From CAVUCH01 sp963697705 (lineage in GTDB: Bacteria; Acidobacteriota; Vicinamibacteria; Vicinamibacterales; JAENWD01), in the NCBI GenBank assembly GCA_963697705.1, contig CAVOPA010000003.1:186001-250000 (forward strand): 64,000 nt of DNA, read 5' to 3'. Below, piece by piece: positions 39,511 through 52,692 of the stretch. Below the pieces are notes generated by a model that saw only the letters and a list, made by a program, of their open reading frames with translations, was not told the DNA's origin and made no database searches. The position numbers and the translations under genes were made by a program. Positions within the stretch are counted from its first letter, which is position 1. Each line of letters begins with the position of its first letter.

Positions 39511-41882
39511 TGCGGCTCCGTTGCTGGCGTAATCACGCGCACGCCGTAGATGCCCCCGGCGCGATTGCCGGCATGGGGCTGGAACTTCACCGTGATCGCG
39601 TCGCCGCGATCAGACAGATCGGCCGGTAGCACGTACACGCGATCGTAGAACTGGCCCGGTCGATTGTTATCGAGGTGTTCGGTCGCCAGCACGGCGCCGT
39701 TCACGAGCACGTCGAACGTGCGGGCGCCGCTGTCGCTGCCCCAGTAGGTGACGTTCAACGCCTGCGGCTGCCGCGGCCGCAGGGCGAGCCGGTACGACAG
39801 CCAGCCGCCGTCGAGGGCGTGGCGCCACGGGCGGCCGCCCGAGTCGCCGGTTTCCATTTTGTCACCCTGCAGATCGTGCGCACGCTCCGACACCGCGTCG
39901 GCGATCCGCACCTGGTCGATCGTGCGCCGATCGAGATCCTGCCGCCGCGCACGCTCGGTGGCGACGGCCCGCTCGCGCTCGGCGAGCGCCGCCGGCGTCA
40001 CGACGTCCCAGTAGACGGTGTATCGCCGTTCGTGGACGCGGTAGAACGGGCGCAGCATCGCGTCGCGCGGCCGGCCGACACCCGTGGTGCGGAAGGTGGC
40101 TGGCTCACCCGCCACCGGCGCGAGCCAGTCGGCCGGACGACGGTCTCCGGTCAGCAGGGCGGGCACGTAATCGGGCTCGAGACCGGCGGGGTCGTCCTGC
40201 GGGCCGAGATCGCCCGCGAGCACGATCGGCCCGTACAGGATCGCCACCCGCGCCGGGTTGTCGGGCATCGCCTCAAGCCGCAGCGTCATCGGCGCGCGCA
40301 CCGTCACGATGTCACCATCGGCCCACGTCCGGGTGATATCGGCGTAAGACGAGGGGACGGAGGTCACCGGCACCGACCGGCCGTTCACGGTCACATCGAG
40401 CGATTGGGCCCACCCGGGATGCCGAACCCTGAGCGTCAGCGGCGTGGCGGCGCGGGTGGTGAAGTGCAGGCGGGTCGTGTCCTCGTCGGGAAAGCGCGTC
40501 TGCTGCCGCACCGTGATGCCCTTGTCGGCCCACGTGACCTGCGAGGCCGCAAACAGGTTGACGACGAGCGCGTCTGCCGAATGGAAGTAGATGCTGCTGC
40601 CGTACTTCGCATGGTTCTCCATGCCGGTGCCGACGCAGCAGGTGAAGCTGTCGAACAGGGTCTCGTAGTGCTTGCGTCCACCCATCTCGAGCGACAGGTT
40701 GTAAATCACGCGCCCATCGTTGGGGTGCTGGGTCGAGAGGATGTGGTTATAGAGCGCGCGCTCGTAGAAGTCCGCGAGCCGAGCCTCCGCGTTCCACGTG
40801 AACAGCTGGTGGGTCAGCTTCAGCATGTTGTAGACGTTGCACGTCTCGGTCGTGTCCGCGCCGAGCCGATCGCTGAAGTGATCCGGCGGACCGAAGTGTT
40901 CGGCGAGCCCGTTGCCTCCGGTGACGTAGGAATGATGCCCGGCCACCCGGTCCCAGAAGAACGCGGCCGTCCGCAGGTCATCGGCGTCGCCGCTCAGCTC
41001 GTACCGGCGCGCGAGGCCGACCATCTTCGGAATTTGCGTGTTGGCGTGCAGCCCCGAGAGGCGATCCTCGCCGGCGGCGAGCGGTCCGAGCACCCGTTGG
41101 TCGTGAAAGCGGCGCGACAGCGCGAGATACCGCGCATCGCCGGTGTCCGCGTATAGATCGGCGAGCACCTCGTTCATGCCGCCGTACTCGCACCGGAGCA
41201 TCTCCTGCATCTCGGCCTCGCTCAGGCCCGCCACCGTGTGCGCCACCCAGTCGGCGAGCTTCGTGGCCACACCGAGCGCCTCGTCGGACCCGGCGAGGTG
41301 GTGCGCGTCGCGGAGGCCGGCGAAGAGCTTGTGGAGGGTGTAGAACGGTGACCAACCGCCGTTCAGGTCGAACGCTTTCGCGCGAATGTCGCCGCGCGCG
41401 ACTTCCGCGAAGAGCCGCTTCCCCTCCGGAATCGCGGCGACGTAGCCATCCCCGTTCGCCCGCTGGCATGCGGCCAACTCACCCACGATGTACGTGATGC
41501 GGTCGCGGAAGCGCGCGTCGTTGGTCGCGCGGTACATGAGGGCGCAGGCCGACAGGTAATGTCCGAGGCTGTGCCCGGCGAGCTTCTCCGATTCCCAGCC
41601 ACCGTACACCGCCGCCTTCGGCGCGAGCCCGGCTTCCTTGCGGAACCACGCGAGCAGGCGGTCGGGCTCGAGCGAGAGCAGGTACGCGCGGTCCTGATCG
41701 GTCGCGTGCTTGAAGGGGCCATCGAGCAGGACGACGTCGCGCAGGTCGAAGGCCTGCAGCTTCGGTCGCGGTGCACCCTGTGCAGCTGGCGACACATCGT
41801 CCGCCAATCCCACGATCAGGAGGAGCAGGACGGTCAGCACCGGTGTGTGCCAGGAAAACGAAGTCAGCGGTGAAAAGCGCAT
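39507..41882 (-). CDS. GH127 beta-L-arabinofuranosidase (DUF1680), secreted
   Basis: ATG 41882 is selected because it directly precedes a signal peptide (PVLTVLLLLIVGLADDVSPAAQG). The GH127 alpha/alpha barrel shows the zinc site of the family: TTETCNVYNMLKLT (Glu and Cys) and SFTCCVGTGMENHA (vicinal Cys, one being the proposed nucleophile). Other conserved stretches are GHSLGHYLSACALMY and YNLSLEMGGRKHYET. A C-terminal carbohydrate-binding-like region (FDVLVNGAVLATEHLDNN; NRAGGIYGVRVI) completes 791 residues. GH127 enzymes cleave beta-1,2-linked arabinofuranose, as in hydroxyproline-rich plant glycoproteins. It is first in a two-gene unit with GH51 and divergent from the DUF5107 gene. Confidence 0.93.
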   Translation of the reverse strand: MRFSPLTSFSWHTPVLTVLLLLIVGLADDVSPAAQGAPRPKLQAFDLRDVVLLDGPFKHATDQDRAYLLSLEPDRLLAWFRKEAGLAPKAAVYGGWESEKLAGHSLGHYLSACALMYRATNDARFRDRITYIVGELAACQRANGDGYVAAIPEGKRLFAEVARGDIRAKAFDLNGGWSPFYTLHKLFAGLRDAHHLAGSDEALGVATKLADWVAHTVAGLSEAEMQEMLRCEYGGMNEVLADLYADTGDARYLALSRRFHDQRVLGPLAAGEDRLSGLHANTQIPKMVGLARRYELSGDADDLRTAAFFWDRVAGHHSYVTGGNGLAEHFGPPDHFSDRLGADTTETCNVYNMLKLTHQLFTWNAEARLADFYERALYNHILSTQHPNDGRVIYNLSLEMGGRKHYETLFDSFTCCVGTGMENHAKYGSSIYFHSADALVVNLFAASQVTWADKGITVRQQTRFPDEDTTRLHFTTRAATPLTLRVRHPGWAQSLDVTVNGRSVPVTSVPSSYADITRTWADGDIVTVRAPMTLRLEAMPDNPARVAILYGPIVLAGDLGPQDDPAGLEPDYVPALLTGDRRPADWLAPVAGEPATFRTTGVGRPRDAMLRPFYRVHERRYTVYWDVVTPAALAERERAVATERARRQDLDRRTIDQVRIADAVSERAHDLQGDKMETGDSGGRPWRHALDGGWLSYRLALRPRQPQALNVTYWGSDSGARTFDVLVNGAVLATEHLDNNRPGQFYDRVYVLPADLSDRGDAITVKFQPHAGNRAGGIYGVRVITPATEPQ

Positions 41883-42196
41883 CGACGTCCTCGCCGGCAT
41901 TGCCGGGGCAGCCCGATGATATTGCACCAGCGGTCTTCACGGGGAAGTCGGAAGACCACTCAGGCTCCAGCGGCGGTCAGCAAGCCTCTTCGATTGCGCG
42001 CTCAGCAGCCGACGTAACGCAGGCCGTGCCGACGCGAGGCGGATCGTCGGTCAGGATCAACACTTCAGGTCGGCCGGGCGAGTCAGCCGGCCGAGCGACC
42101 GCGGCGATACCCGAGCCAGGCGAACGCGAGCAGGGGCGGTCGGCCGCAACGTCGCCTCCGGCCCGGTATTCTACCGTTCACAGCGCTGGGGGTCCG
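41883..42196. promoter_or_regulatory. divergent intergenic region of GH127 and the DUF5107 gene
   Basis: These 314 bp must hold the promoters of both flanking genes. Apart from a local GTCTTC...GAAGAC dyad at 41934-41962 and a GGCCGGGCGAGTCAGCCGGCC hairpin at 42072-42092, no operator or convincing hexamer pair was seen. No small gene was recognised. Confidence 0.4.
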
Positions 42197-45472
<3,276 letters not shown>

Positions 45473-45478
45473 CGGCCG

Positions 45479-45581
45479 ACATCCGTTATTCGTTATCCGT
45501 TATCCGCGATCCGGCATCTGGCGTCCGGCATCCGGCATCCGGCATCCGGCATCCGACATCCGACATCCGACATCCCGTTTC
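45479..45581. repeat. heptamer array (TTATCCG to GGCATCC to GACATCC)
   Basis: About 14 units of 7 bp drift along the array from CGTTATC to CGGCATC and then CGACATC. It fills the gap between the convergent 3' ends of the DUF5107 gene and the DUF2235 gene. Confidence 0.85.
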
Positions 45582-46520
45582 CTATGTCGTCCCGCCGGTG
45601 GAGGCTGGCACCGGCGCGTCCGCTTCGAGGCCACCGGCCGCCACCGGTTGCGCCTGGAGCTCGTCGTGCTCGCTTTCGACGGCGCAGCCCGCCGGCGTCG
45701 CACGGCAGTCCGGCACTGGCTTCACCGTGTAGTGGACGACGTCGCCATCCCTGAACGGACGCCAGATATCGGGCAGCTTGTCGTGCAGCTTCGCTGCCGC
45801 GGCGGAATTGGGCGCAAGCGTGGCGATCTGTGCCTCGGTGATCGGCAGTCCGGCCGCCTTCGCCTTGCGCATCATCCAGCGCATCGAGATGTCGTTCAGC
45901 CCGCGGTTCTCGTTCCCGCCGCCGATATCGGAGTGCACGCCGCGGAACCACACCTCGTGCGCGCCCTTGACCCGGATCACGTTGAACGACGTCCGCACCT
46001 CGTCGAGCGCCATCGCGTGGAAGCGGTACTGGATGTTCTCCTTCGGCAGGCGCAGCTTGTGCCCCACGTTCAGGTGCGTCAGGTCGAACGCGATGGCGCC
46101 GATCCCGAATGCGCCGACGACGTCCCAGAGCCCGATGAAGCGGAACCGCGGTAACGCCTCGACGACGGTATGCGACTTCGGCACGCGGATGCCGCGATGC
46201 GCCACCAGGTTGCAGAAATCAAGCGTCGTCGCGGCGCCGCGGCTGAATCCGATCACGTCGATGTCTTGGTCACCCCGGGCCCAGTTCTCGCAGAGACGGT
46301 CGTACGCTTCGTCCAGCCTGGGAAGCTCCCCGGCACCGAAGGCGCCGCCGATGGCGTGCCCGACGACACCCAGCCGCGTCCCGATGCCGGCGACATAGAA
46401 ATCCTTGCGGCCGGAGTTCGCCGCGTACGCGTGGTAGAAGCGGACGACGTTGGTTTCGCGATCGTTGTCGTCGTTCTCCTTGTCCGTGTTCCAGGTACCG
46501 TCGAACGCGTACAAAGCCAT
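45582..46520 (-). CDS. DUF2235 alpha/beta-hydrolase family protein
   Basis: The 312-residue protein begins with the family signature YAFDGTWNT and has the nucleophile elbow GFSRG (DVIGFSRGAATTLDFCN). An HSD-like segment (FRGVHSDIGGGNENRGLND) provides the probable His and Asp. The family includes phospholipase effectors of type VI secretion as well as housekeeping hydrolases. No secretion genes, VgrG or immunity gene lie nearby and there is no signal peptide, so an intracellular role cannot be excluded. The Pro-Ala-rich C terminus ends at the heptamer array. It shares its strand with the flavin oxidoreductase 73 bp upstream. The start at 46520 follows GGAGGGT. Confidence 0.85.
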   Translation of the reverse strand: MALYAFDGTWNTDKENDDNDRETNVVRFYHAYAANSGRKDFYVAGIGTRLGVVGHAIGGAFGAGELPRLDEAYDRLCENWARGDQDIDVIGFSRGAATTLDFCNLVAHRGIRVPKSHTVVEALPRFRFIGLWDVVGAFGIGAIAFDLTHLNVGHKLRLPKENIQYRFHAMALDEVRTSFNVIRVKGAHEVWFRGVHSDIGGGNENRGLNDISMRWMMRKAKAAGLPITEAQIATLAPNSAAAAKLHDKLPDIWRPFRDGDVVHYTVKPVPDCRATPAGCAVESEHDELQAQPVAAGGLEADAPVPASTGGTT

Positions 46521-46593
46521 CGGGGACCCTCCTTCAGGTGTGTCGAGGCATGAAAGGGCGCGCGCCCGTACTGCGCCTGATATCGCCGGCGGC

Positions 46594-47919
46594 TCAGGCG
46601 AACGCAGGCGGCTGGAAGACCGACAGCATCTCCTGCAGCATCGCCTCGCGGCTCGGGTAGCGGATCTCCTCGTAGCACCCGATCGGGTGCTCTACGACGT
46701 GCACGAGGCACTTGTTGCAGTACGTGCACGGCCGTTCGGCGCGATCGCGGCCGGCCGCGAACTGGTGCACGAGGTCGTTGTTCGCGACGAGGGGGCGGGC
46801 CATGCTCACGGCGTCGCAGTCGCCGTCGGTAATCGCCTTGCGGATGACCGAGGCGGTCTGGAACCCGCCGGTACAGAGGACGGGCACCGTCACGGCCCGC
46901 TTGATGACACGCGAGTCGGCCAGCGACACCCCTTCGATCTGGTCCTTCGCTACGCCGGCATCGAGCCACTGCTTGCGGAACACCGCCGCGGTGACGTCAT
47001 TGTGAAAGAGCAGCAGGTTGCGGAAGGTGTTCGTGCCGCTCGACGCGAGCTGCTCGTAGGTGTGGGACAGCAGATCGACGTCCAGGTCCGACCCGGCCGG
47101 ATTCCTTGGGTGCGGGAACGCGCTGCCGGTGGAGACGTGGATCGCGTCGACGCCGGCGTCCACCAGCCACCGGCACACCTGCGCAGACTCCTCGACGGTG
47201 TTACCGGGCTTCTCGTGCTTCAGCACGAACAGCGAGTTGTTGTGATCGGTCGCGCTGATCTTCATCTGCAGGTGGAAATCGCGCCCGACGCGGGCCCGGA
47301 TCGCCCGGACAATGTCGAGGACGAAACGTGCGCGGTTCTCGAGCGACCCGCCGTACTCGTCGGTGCGGTCGTTGATCGCCGAGCTGAGAAACTGCGTGAT
47401 CAGATAGCCGTTGGCGCCGTGCAGCTCCACGCCGTCGAGGCCCGCGTCGCGCGCGCGCCGCGCCCCCTCGGCGAACGCGGTCACGACCTCGGCGATGTCG
47501 GCGATGGTCATGCGGTCGCACTCGAAGCCGTGAAGCGGATCCTTCTTGTCCGTGGAGCTCTGCCCTTTCGGGTAGGACAGGTCCGGCACGTCGCGTTGCC
47601 GCCCGCCGTGACTGAGCTGCAGGATGTACCGACAATCGTGCTCGTGCACGGCCTGGCCGAGCGCGCGCCAGAAGGGGATGCGATCGTCATGGTGGATGGT
47701 GGCGTAGTTCGGGATGATGCGGCCACGCGGGTGCACCGGCACGAACGAGGAGATGATGGCGCCGACGCCGCCGCGCGCGAACTTGAGCTCCCAGTTGATC
47801 CGCACCTGCGTGCCGGAGCCGTCGTAGTTGTCGAATCGGCCCGAGATGTTCGACCGGAAGATCCGGTTCTTGACGGTGAGATTCCGGAAGTGCAGCGGCT
47901 CGAAGATGATGTCTGACAT
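46594..47919 (-). CDS. NADH:flavin oxidoreductase, Old Yellow Enzyme family
   Basis: ATG 47919 follows GAGAGGTCCCTC. The 441-residue TIM-barrel protein has the OYE landmarks IIFEPLHFRNLTVKNRIF, LQLSHGGRQ, GVELHGANGYLITQFLSSAIN and RTDEYGGSLENR. It ends with the FMN phosphate-binding strand (VPVLCTGGFQTASVIRKAI; DAVSMARPLVAN) and a Cys cluster (CTYCNKCLVHVVEHPIGC). That cluster resembles the 4Fe-4S ligands of 2,4-dienoyl-CoA reductase or trimethylamine dehydrogenase relatives, but the C-terminal FAD/NAD domain is absent. It is probably an ene-reductase or demethylase-like enzyme taking electrons from a partner. It is divergent from the cytochrome c-GMC operon. Confidence 0.9.
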   Translation of the reverse strand: MSDIIFEPLHFRNLTVKNRIFRSNISGRFDNYDGSGTQVRINWELKFARGGVGAIISSFVPVHPRGRIIPNYATIHHDDRIPFWRALGQAVHEHDCRYILQLSHGGRQRDVPDLSYPKGQSSTDKKDPLHGFECDRMTIADIAEVVTAFAEGARRARDAGLDGVELHGANGYLITQFLSSAINDRTDEYGGSLENRARFVLDIVRAIRARVGRDFHLQMKISATDHNNSLFVLKHEKPGNTVEESAQVCRWLVDAGVDAIHVSTGSAFPHPRNPAGSDLDVDLLSHTYEQLASSGTNTFRNLLLFHNDVTAAVFRKQWLDAGVAKDQIEGVSLADSRVIKRAVTVPVLCTGGFQTASVIRKAITDGDCDAVSMARPLVANNDLVHQFAAGRDRAERPCTYCNKCLVHVVEHPIGCYEEIRYPSREAMLQEMLSVFQPPAFA

Positions 47920-48143
47920 GAGGGACCTCTCGCCTGGAACGCCATGCGCGTCGTCGCGCATCGCGGATCACGGCACATCAACCGGGGGGAGGCCGCCATT
48001 CAAGCACGGAGCGCGGAGCAAGCCAAGCGGAATTCTTGCTCCCGACGCACAAAATCACATCAAATCTGGCGCCCGCGCGGGAGACCTGCTGTAAGCTTGC
48101 GCCACACTCCCAGTGGTTCCCCGGCCACCGAAAGGAAGGGCTC

Positions 48144-50594
48144 ATGGATCGGCGCTCGAACAGGATGTTCCTGGCCGCAGGCGCTCTAGCTGCGGCCGCG
48201 CTCGCGGCAGCGTGCGGCGCCAAACAGCCGGCGGCTGGAACCGTCAAAGACGAAGCCCTGCGCGCCGGGCGGACGGCTGCGTCCTTCCCCGCCGCGGACC
48301 AGGATTACTTCCACGATATGGACGGAGGGAAGCCGTTCTCGACGGCGGAGATCCAGGGCCGGAACATGTGGATCGTCTGGTCGGGCGGCAACGATCGCCT
48401 GTGGGACGTGCTGGCGCGACAGAGCATCGGCTCACTGGACTTCCTCAAGACAGTCTCGTCGCACCCGAAGCTGCACTACTCGCGTGACAACCGCTGGCAA
48501 TACCTGGGGCTCGTCAACGAGCCCTGCTTCAAGAAGGCCACCGGGCCGGATCCGAACCGTTACGGCCTGTGGCTCGACGTGCGGGATCCCGCCTGCAAAC
48601 CCGACCCGTTCGCCGACGCGGACAAGTACAAGGGCGTGCAGATCGGCGCCCGCGGCCGGACCGTCCCGGTCGGGTCCTATTACGGCGAACCGACCGGCGT
48701 CGTCGGCCTGCGCTTGTTCCCGAACCCCGACTTCGACGAGGCCGCGCGCAAGAAATGGGACGCGGAGCGGTACTACAACGACCACACCTACTACGACTCG
48801 GCGTCGCTCGTGCGGCCGTACCGGATCGGCATGTCGTGCGGCTTCTGTCACGTGGGCCCGAGCCCGGTCAAGCCGCCGGCCGACCCGGAGAACCCCCAGT
48901 GGGAGAACCTCAGCTCGATCGTCGGCGCGCAGTACTTCTGGTGGCAGCGTGTGTTCGACTGGCAGGGGGACGCCAACGGCGCCAGCTTCCTGAACCAGGC
49001 GCTGCGAACGTCGCTGCCGGGGACGCTCGACACCTCGCTCGTGTCCTCGGACAACATCAACAACCCGCGAACGATGAACGCCCTCTACCTGTTCCCGGCA
49101 CGGATGGGGATCGCGCAGCGCTGGGGAAAGGAGCGGATCGCAAACGGCGAGCGCGACAACCGGCAGTTCAACGAGTTCGTGCCTGCCGGCGATCCGCTCG
49201 CCGTCTTCTTCAAGGCGCCCGACACGGTGTGGACGCCGCGTGTGCTCAAGGACGGCTCCGACTCGGTCGGCGCGCTCGGCGCGCTCAACCGCGTGTACAT
49301 GAACATCGGCGTGTTCAGCGAGGAGTGGCTGCTGCATTTCCGGGTGCTGCTCGGCGGCCAGGACATCACGCCCATCAGGGTGGCGGACGCGAAGAAGAAT
49401 TCCGTCTATTGGCAGGCCACCGAGCTGCAGACGCCCTACATGGCGCGCTTCCTCCTCGGCGGCACCGCGCCGCACCTGCTGAAGGATGCACCGAACGGCC
49501 CGTCCTATCTGACGGCGGACGCCGATACGCTCCGCCACGGGAAGGAGGTCTTCGCCGAGCGCTGCGCGCGGTGCCATTCGAACAAGCTGCCCCAATTGCC
49601 AGCCGGTCTCGATCTCGAGAACTGCAACGGAAAAGACTACCTCTCCTGCTGGGATAAGTACTGGGCGTGGTCCAAGACCGACGCGTTCAAGGACGAGATG
49701 CGCTCGATCGTCCGGAAGCCGGATTTCCTGACCGACAACTATCTGTCGACGGAACTGCGGATTCCCTCGACGTTGATGCAGACCAACATCTGCAGTCCAC
49801 TGGCGACCAACGCCATCAGGGGCAACATCTGGGACAACTTCTCGTCGCAGTCCTACAAGGAACTCCCGTCGGTCGGCTCGGTGAAGCTGCGAAACCCGTT
49901 CAGCGGCGCGGAGTACGACTACACCCTGCCCGGCGGTGGGCGCGGTTTCACGCGGCCGGCCTCGCTCGTCAGCCTCTGGTCCACGGCGCCGTTTCTGCAG
50001 AACAACTCGGTCGGCCCCTTCGAAGAGGACCCGTCGGTCGCGACGCGCATGAAGGTGTTCCAGGCCTCGATCGAGCAGATGCTCTGGCCTGAGCGGCGCG
50101 AGAAGGACAAACTGTTCAGGGATCTCGGGATCGAAGGACGGGGTGTCGGCAAGGTCCAGCGCACCTCTGAGAACAGCCACATTCACGTGGCGAAGGGCTA
50201 CGTGCCCACTGGACTGCAGCCGCTCATCGCGGTCAGCCAGCACCTGTTCCCGCAGTTCTTCCGCGACGGCGAGGTGTTCATCGACGGAATCCCGGAGGGC
50301 ACCCCCGTCAGCCTGCTCACGAGCATGGACCTCGGCGCGGACATGGCGCCGGAAGCTCGAAAGGCACACCACAAAAAGCTGGTCGACCTGTTCAAACACG
50401 TCATGGAGGAGGTGAAGCGCGGCAACAACCCGTTCGCCGATCGCAACATCGCCGAGGCGATGTACGGGCTCAGCAAGTGCCCCGACTACGTGATCAACAA
50501 GGGCCACTACTTCGGCACCAGCCTGTTCACGGAGGAACCGGGGTTGTCCGATGCGGAGAAGAGCGATCTCATCGCATTCCTGAAGACCATGTAG
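48144..50594 (+). CDS. cytochrome c lipoprotein with two CxxCH sites
   Basis: ATG 48144 follows AAAGGAAGGG. The N terminus is a lipoprotein signal (FLAAGALAAAALAAACGAK) with the lipidated cysteine at about residue 24. Two haem-binding motifs are widely spaced: CGFCH near residue 231 and CARCH near residue 473. Between and after them are long unassigned segments (NPRTMNALYLFPARMGIAQR; GFTRPASLVSLWSTAPFLQN). The 816-residue size and the split haem sites resemble large dihaem cytochromes accompanying oxidoreductases. The GMC gene starts 10 bp downstream, so an electron-transfer pair is inferred in which the GMC enzyme oxidises an alcohol or sugar and this protein accepts electrons. Confidence 0.85.
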   Translation: MDRRSNRMFLAAGALAAAALAAACGAKQPAAGTVKDEALRAGRTAASFPAADQDYFHDMDGGKPFSTAEIQGRNMWIVWSGGNDRLWDVLARQSIGSLDFLKTVSSHPKLHYSRDNRWQYLGLVNEPCFKKATGPDPNRYGLWLDVRDPACKPDPFADADKYKGVQIGARGRTVPVGSYYGEPTGVVGLRLFPNPDFDEAARKKWDAERYYNDHTYYDSASLVRPYRIGMSCGFCHVGPSPVKPPADPENPQWENLSSIVGAQYFWWQRVFDWQGDANGASFLNQALRTSLPGTLDTSLVSSDNINNPRTMNALYLFPARMGIAQRWGKERIANGERDNRQFNEFVPAGDPLAVFFKAPDTVWTPRVLKDGSDSVGALGALNRVYMNIGVFSEEWLLHFRVLLGGQDITPIRVADAKKNSVYWQATELQTPYMARFLLGGTAPHLLKDAPNGPSYLTADADTLRHGKEVFAERCARCHSNKLPQLPAGLDLENCNGKDYLSCWDKYWAWSKTDAFKDEMRSIVRKPDFLTDNYLSTELRIPSTLMQTNICSPLATNAIRGNIWDNFSSQSYKELPSVGSVKLRNPFSGAEYDYTLPGGGRGFTRPASLVSLWSTAPFLQNNSVGPFEEDPSVATRMKVFQASIEQMLWPERREKDKLFRDLGIEGRGVGKVQRTSENSHIHVAKGYVPTGLQPLIAVSQHLFPQFFRDGEVFIDGIPEGTPVSLLTSMDLGADMAPEARKAHHKKLVDLFKHVMEEVKRGNNPFADRNIAEAMYGLSKCPDYVINKGHYFGTSLFTEEPGLSDAEKSDLIAFLKTM

Positions 50595-50604
50595 GAGGCG
50601 GCCT

Positions 50605-52585
50605 GTGGACCACGGATCGAGCAGCGAAGAGCCTTCCGGATACGGCACTCCCACTCCGGCGGCATACGACGCCGATTTCATCGTCGTCGGCTCCGGCGCC
50701 GGCGGCGGGACGCTCGCAGCGCGCCTGGCGGAATCTGGCTTCCGCGTGCTGCTGCTCGAAGCGGGCGGCGATCCGCGAACTTCGGTCGGGGCCACTCCCC
50801 AGACGCCCGGAGTGAACTCGCTCCCCGACGACTACGACGTCCCCGCCTTTCACGCGCTCTCGACCGAGAACACGGGCATGCGGTGGGACTACTTCGTCCG
50901 CCATTACGGGGACGATGACCAGCAGAAGAAGGACCCGAAGCACGTGATGGTGCCGGGACAGGGGCCCTCGCGTGCTCTACCCGCGCGCGGGAACGCTGGG
51001 CGGGTGCACCGCGCACAACGCCCTCATCCTCGTGTGCCCGAACAACGCGGACTGGAACCAGCTGGCCGACCTCACCGGGGACCAGTCGTGGCGCGCCGAG
51101 CACATGCGCAAGTACTTCGAGCAACTTGAACGCTGCGAGCACCGCCCCGACGAACGCGTGGCGAGCCGAGTGGGTCACAACCCGAGCCGCCATGGCTGGT
51201 CGGGGTGGTTGCAAACGGAAGTCGCGGTACCCCGCGCCGCCGTCAAGGACGATGATCTGCGGACCGCCATCCTGGAGTCGGCCCGGGCCGCGCTGCGCAG
51301 CCCTGACATGGCCCTCACCGATACGGACCGGCGCGCGCGCCTCGAGAGCCAGTTCGATCCGAACGACTGGCGTGTCGTTTCCGACGATGCGATCGGGTTG
51401 CGGTACACGCCGTTGACGACGAGGGATCACCGCCGGGTGGGCGCGCGCGAACGGGTACTCGAGGTGAGCCACAGCCATCCGGATCGCCTCACGGTGCAAC
51501 TGCACGCGCTCGCGACGCGGGTGCTCTTCGACGACGCGAACCGCGCGATCGGTGTCGAGTACCTGAGCGGCGAACGGCTCTACGGGGCCGACCCGCGCGC
51601 CAGCACCGAGCCGGGCACCAGGCGGCAGGCGTTCGCTGCGCGCGAGGTGATCCTGGCCGGCGGGGCCTTCAACACACCGCAGCTCCTGATGCTGTCCGGG
51701 ATCGGTCCCAAGGCGACGCTCGACCGGTGCCGAATCCCCGTCCGGGTGGATCTTGCGGGGGTCGGGCAGAACCTCCAGGACCGTTACGAAGTTGCGGTGG
51801 TGAACCGCATGAACTTTGCGTCCTGGAAGGCGCTGCAGGATGCCACCTTCACACGCGACGACACACAGTACGCGGACTGGGCGAACCACCGTGGCGGCGT
51901 CTACGACAGCAACGGTGCCATCCTCTCCGTCATCGCCCGCTCGAGCCCGCACGCGTTCTCGCCGGACCTGTTCCTGTACGCCCTCATCGGCCGCTTCGAT
52001 GGCTACTATCCCGGCTACTCGTCACAGCTCGCGAAGAACCCCAACTGCCTCACGTGGGTCGTGCTGAAGGCGCACACGAACAACACGGCGGGCGAGGTCA
52101 CGTTGCGATCCGCCGATCCGCGTGTGCCGCCGCAGGTCAACTTCCGCTACTTCGGCGAGGGCAACGACGGTCAGTCGGGCGAGGGCAGCGACGTGGCCGC
52201 GGTCGCCAAGGGCGTCGCCCTGGCGCGGCGGCTGGCCGCGCCCCTTCGACAGAACGGGCACATCGCGAAGGAAGAGCTCCCGGGCGACGACGTACCCGAC
52301 GCGATGCTGCCCGAGTTCGTGCGGAACAACGCCTGGGGGCACCACGCCTCGTGCACGTGCCGCATCGGGCGCGCGGAGGACGGCGGCGTGGTGTCGAGCG
52401 ACTTCAAGGTGCACGGCGTGCAGGGGCTCCGCGTCGTGGACGCATCCGTTTTCCCGCGGATCCCCGGCTACTTCATCGCGAGCGCGATCTACATGATCGG
52501 CGAGAAGGCCGCGGACGTGATCGCCGCCGCTGCCGCGGGCACTGCGCCCGCGCCCGGCCCGGTGCACCCACCCGCGTACTCGTGA
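50605..52585 (+). CDS. GMC family FAD oxidoreductase (frameshift near 50965)
   Basis: GTG 50605 lies 7 bases after AGGAGG. The FAD-binding motif is DFIVVGSGAGGGTLAARLAE. The first frame is lost around 50960-50970 and the conserved YPRAGTLGGCTAHNALILVC continues in the next one. Other GMC features are FAAREVILAGGAFNTPQLLM, LSGIGPKATL, and the C-terminal active-site segment with two adjacent histidines (WGHHASCTCRIG) and PRIPGYFIASAIYMIGEKAA. The joined protein has about 660 residues. No signal peptide is seen, although the paired cytochrome is exported; export by a partner or a lost N terminus is possible. Family members oxidise alcohols, sugars or choline-like compounds; the substrate is unknown. 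Confidence 0.88.
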
Positions 52586-52692
52586 CCTGAACATCGTGGC
52601 GCGGACCGCAGCCGTTCCTGCCGGTCCGGGCGCACGTGGCCGCAGCTAATCGCCTGATCCGTACCGCAGGCCGCGTGTGGTACGTTCGTCGG

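Noticed and set aside
41771..42196. Extension of the DUF5107 frame over the divergent promoter region
   Set aside because: No domain or Shine-Dalgarno; it would overlap the GH127 start on the other strand.
45479..45581. Possible CRISPR or minisatellite coding array
   Set aside because: Seven-base degenerate units without spacers.
48432..50795. 787-residue minus-strand frame opposite the cytochrome c gene
   Set aside because: It is antisense to a gene with clear signal peptide, CxxCH motifs and Shine-Dalgarno; composition is Arg/Val/Glu-rich as expected of a GC-rich shadow frame.
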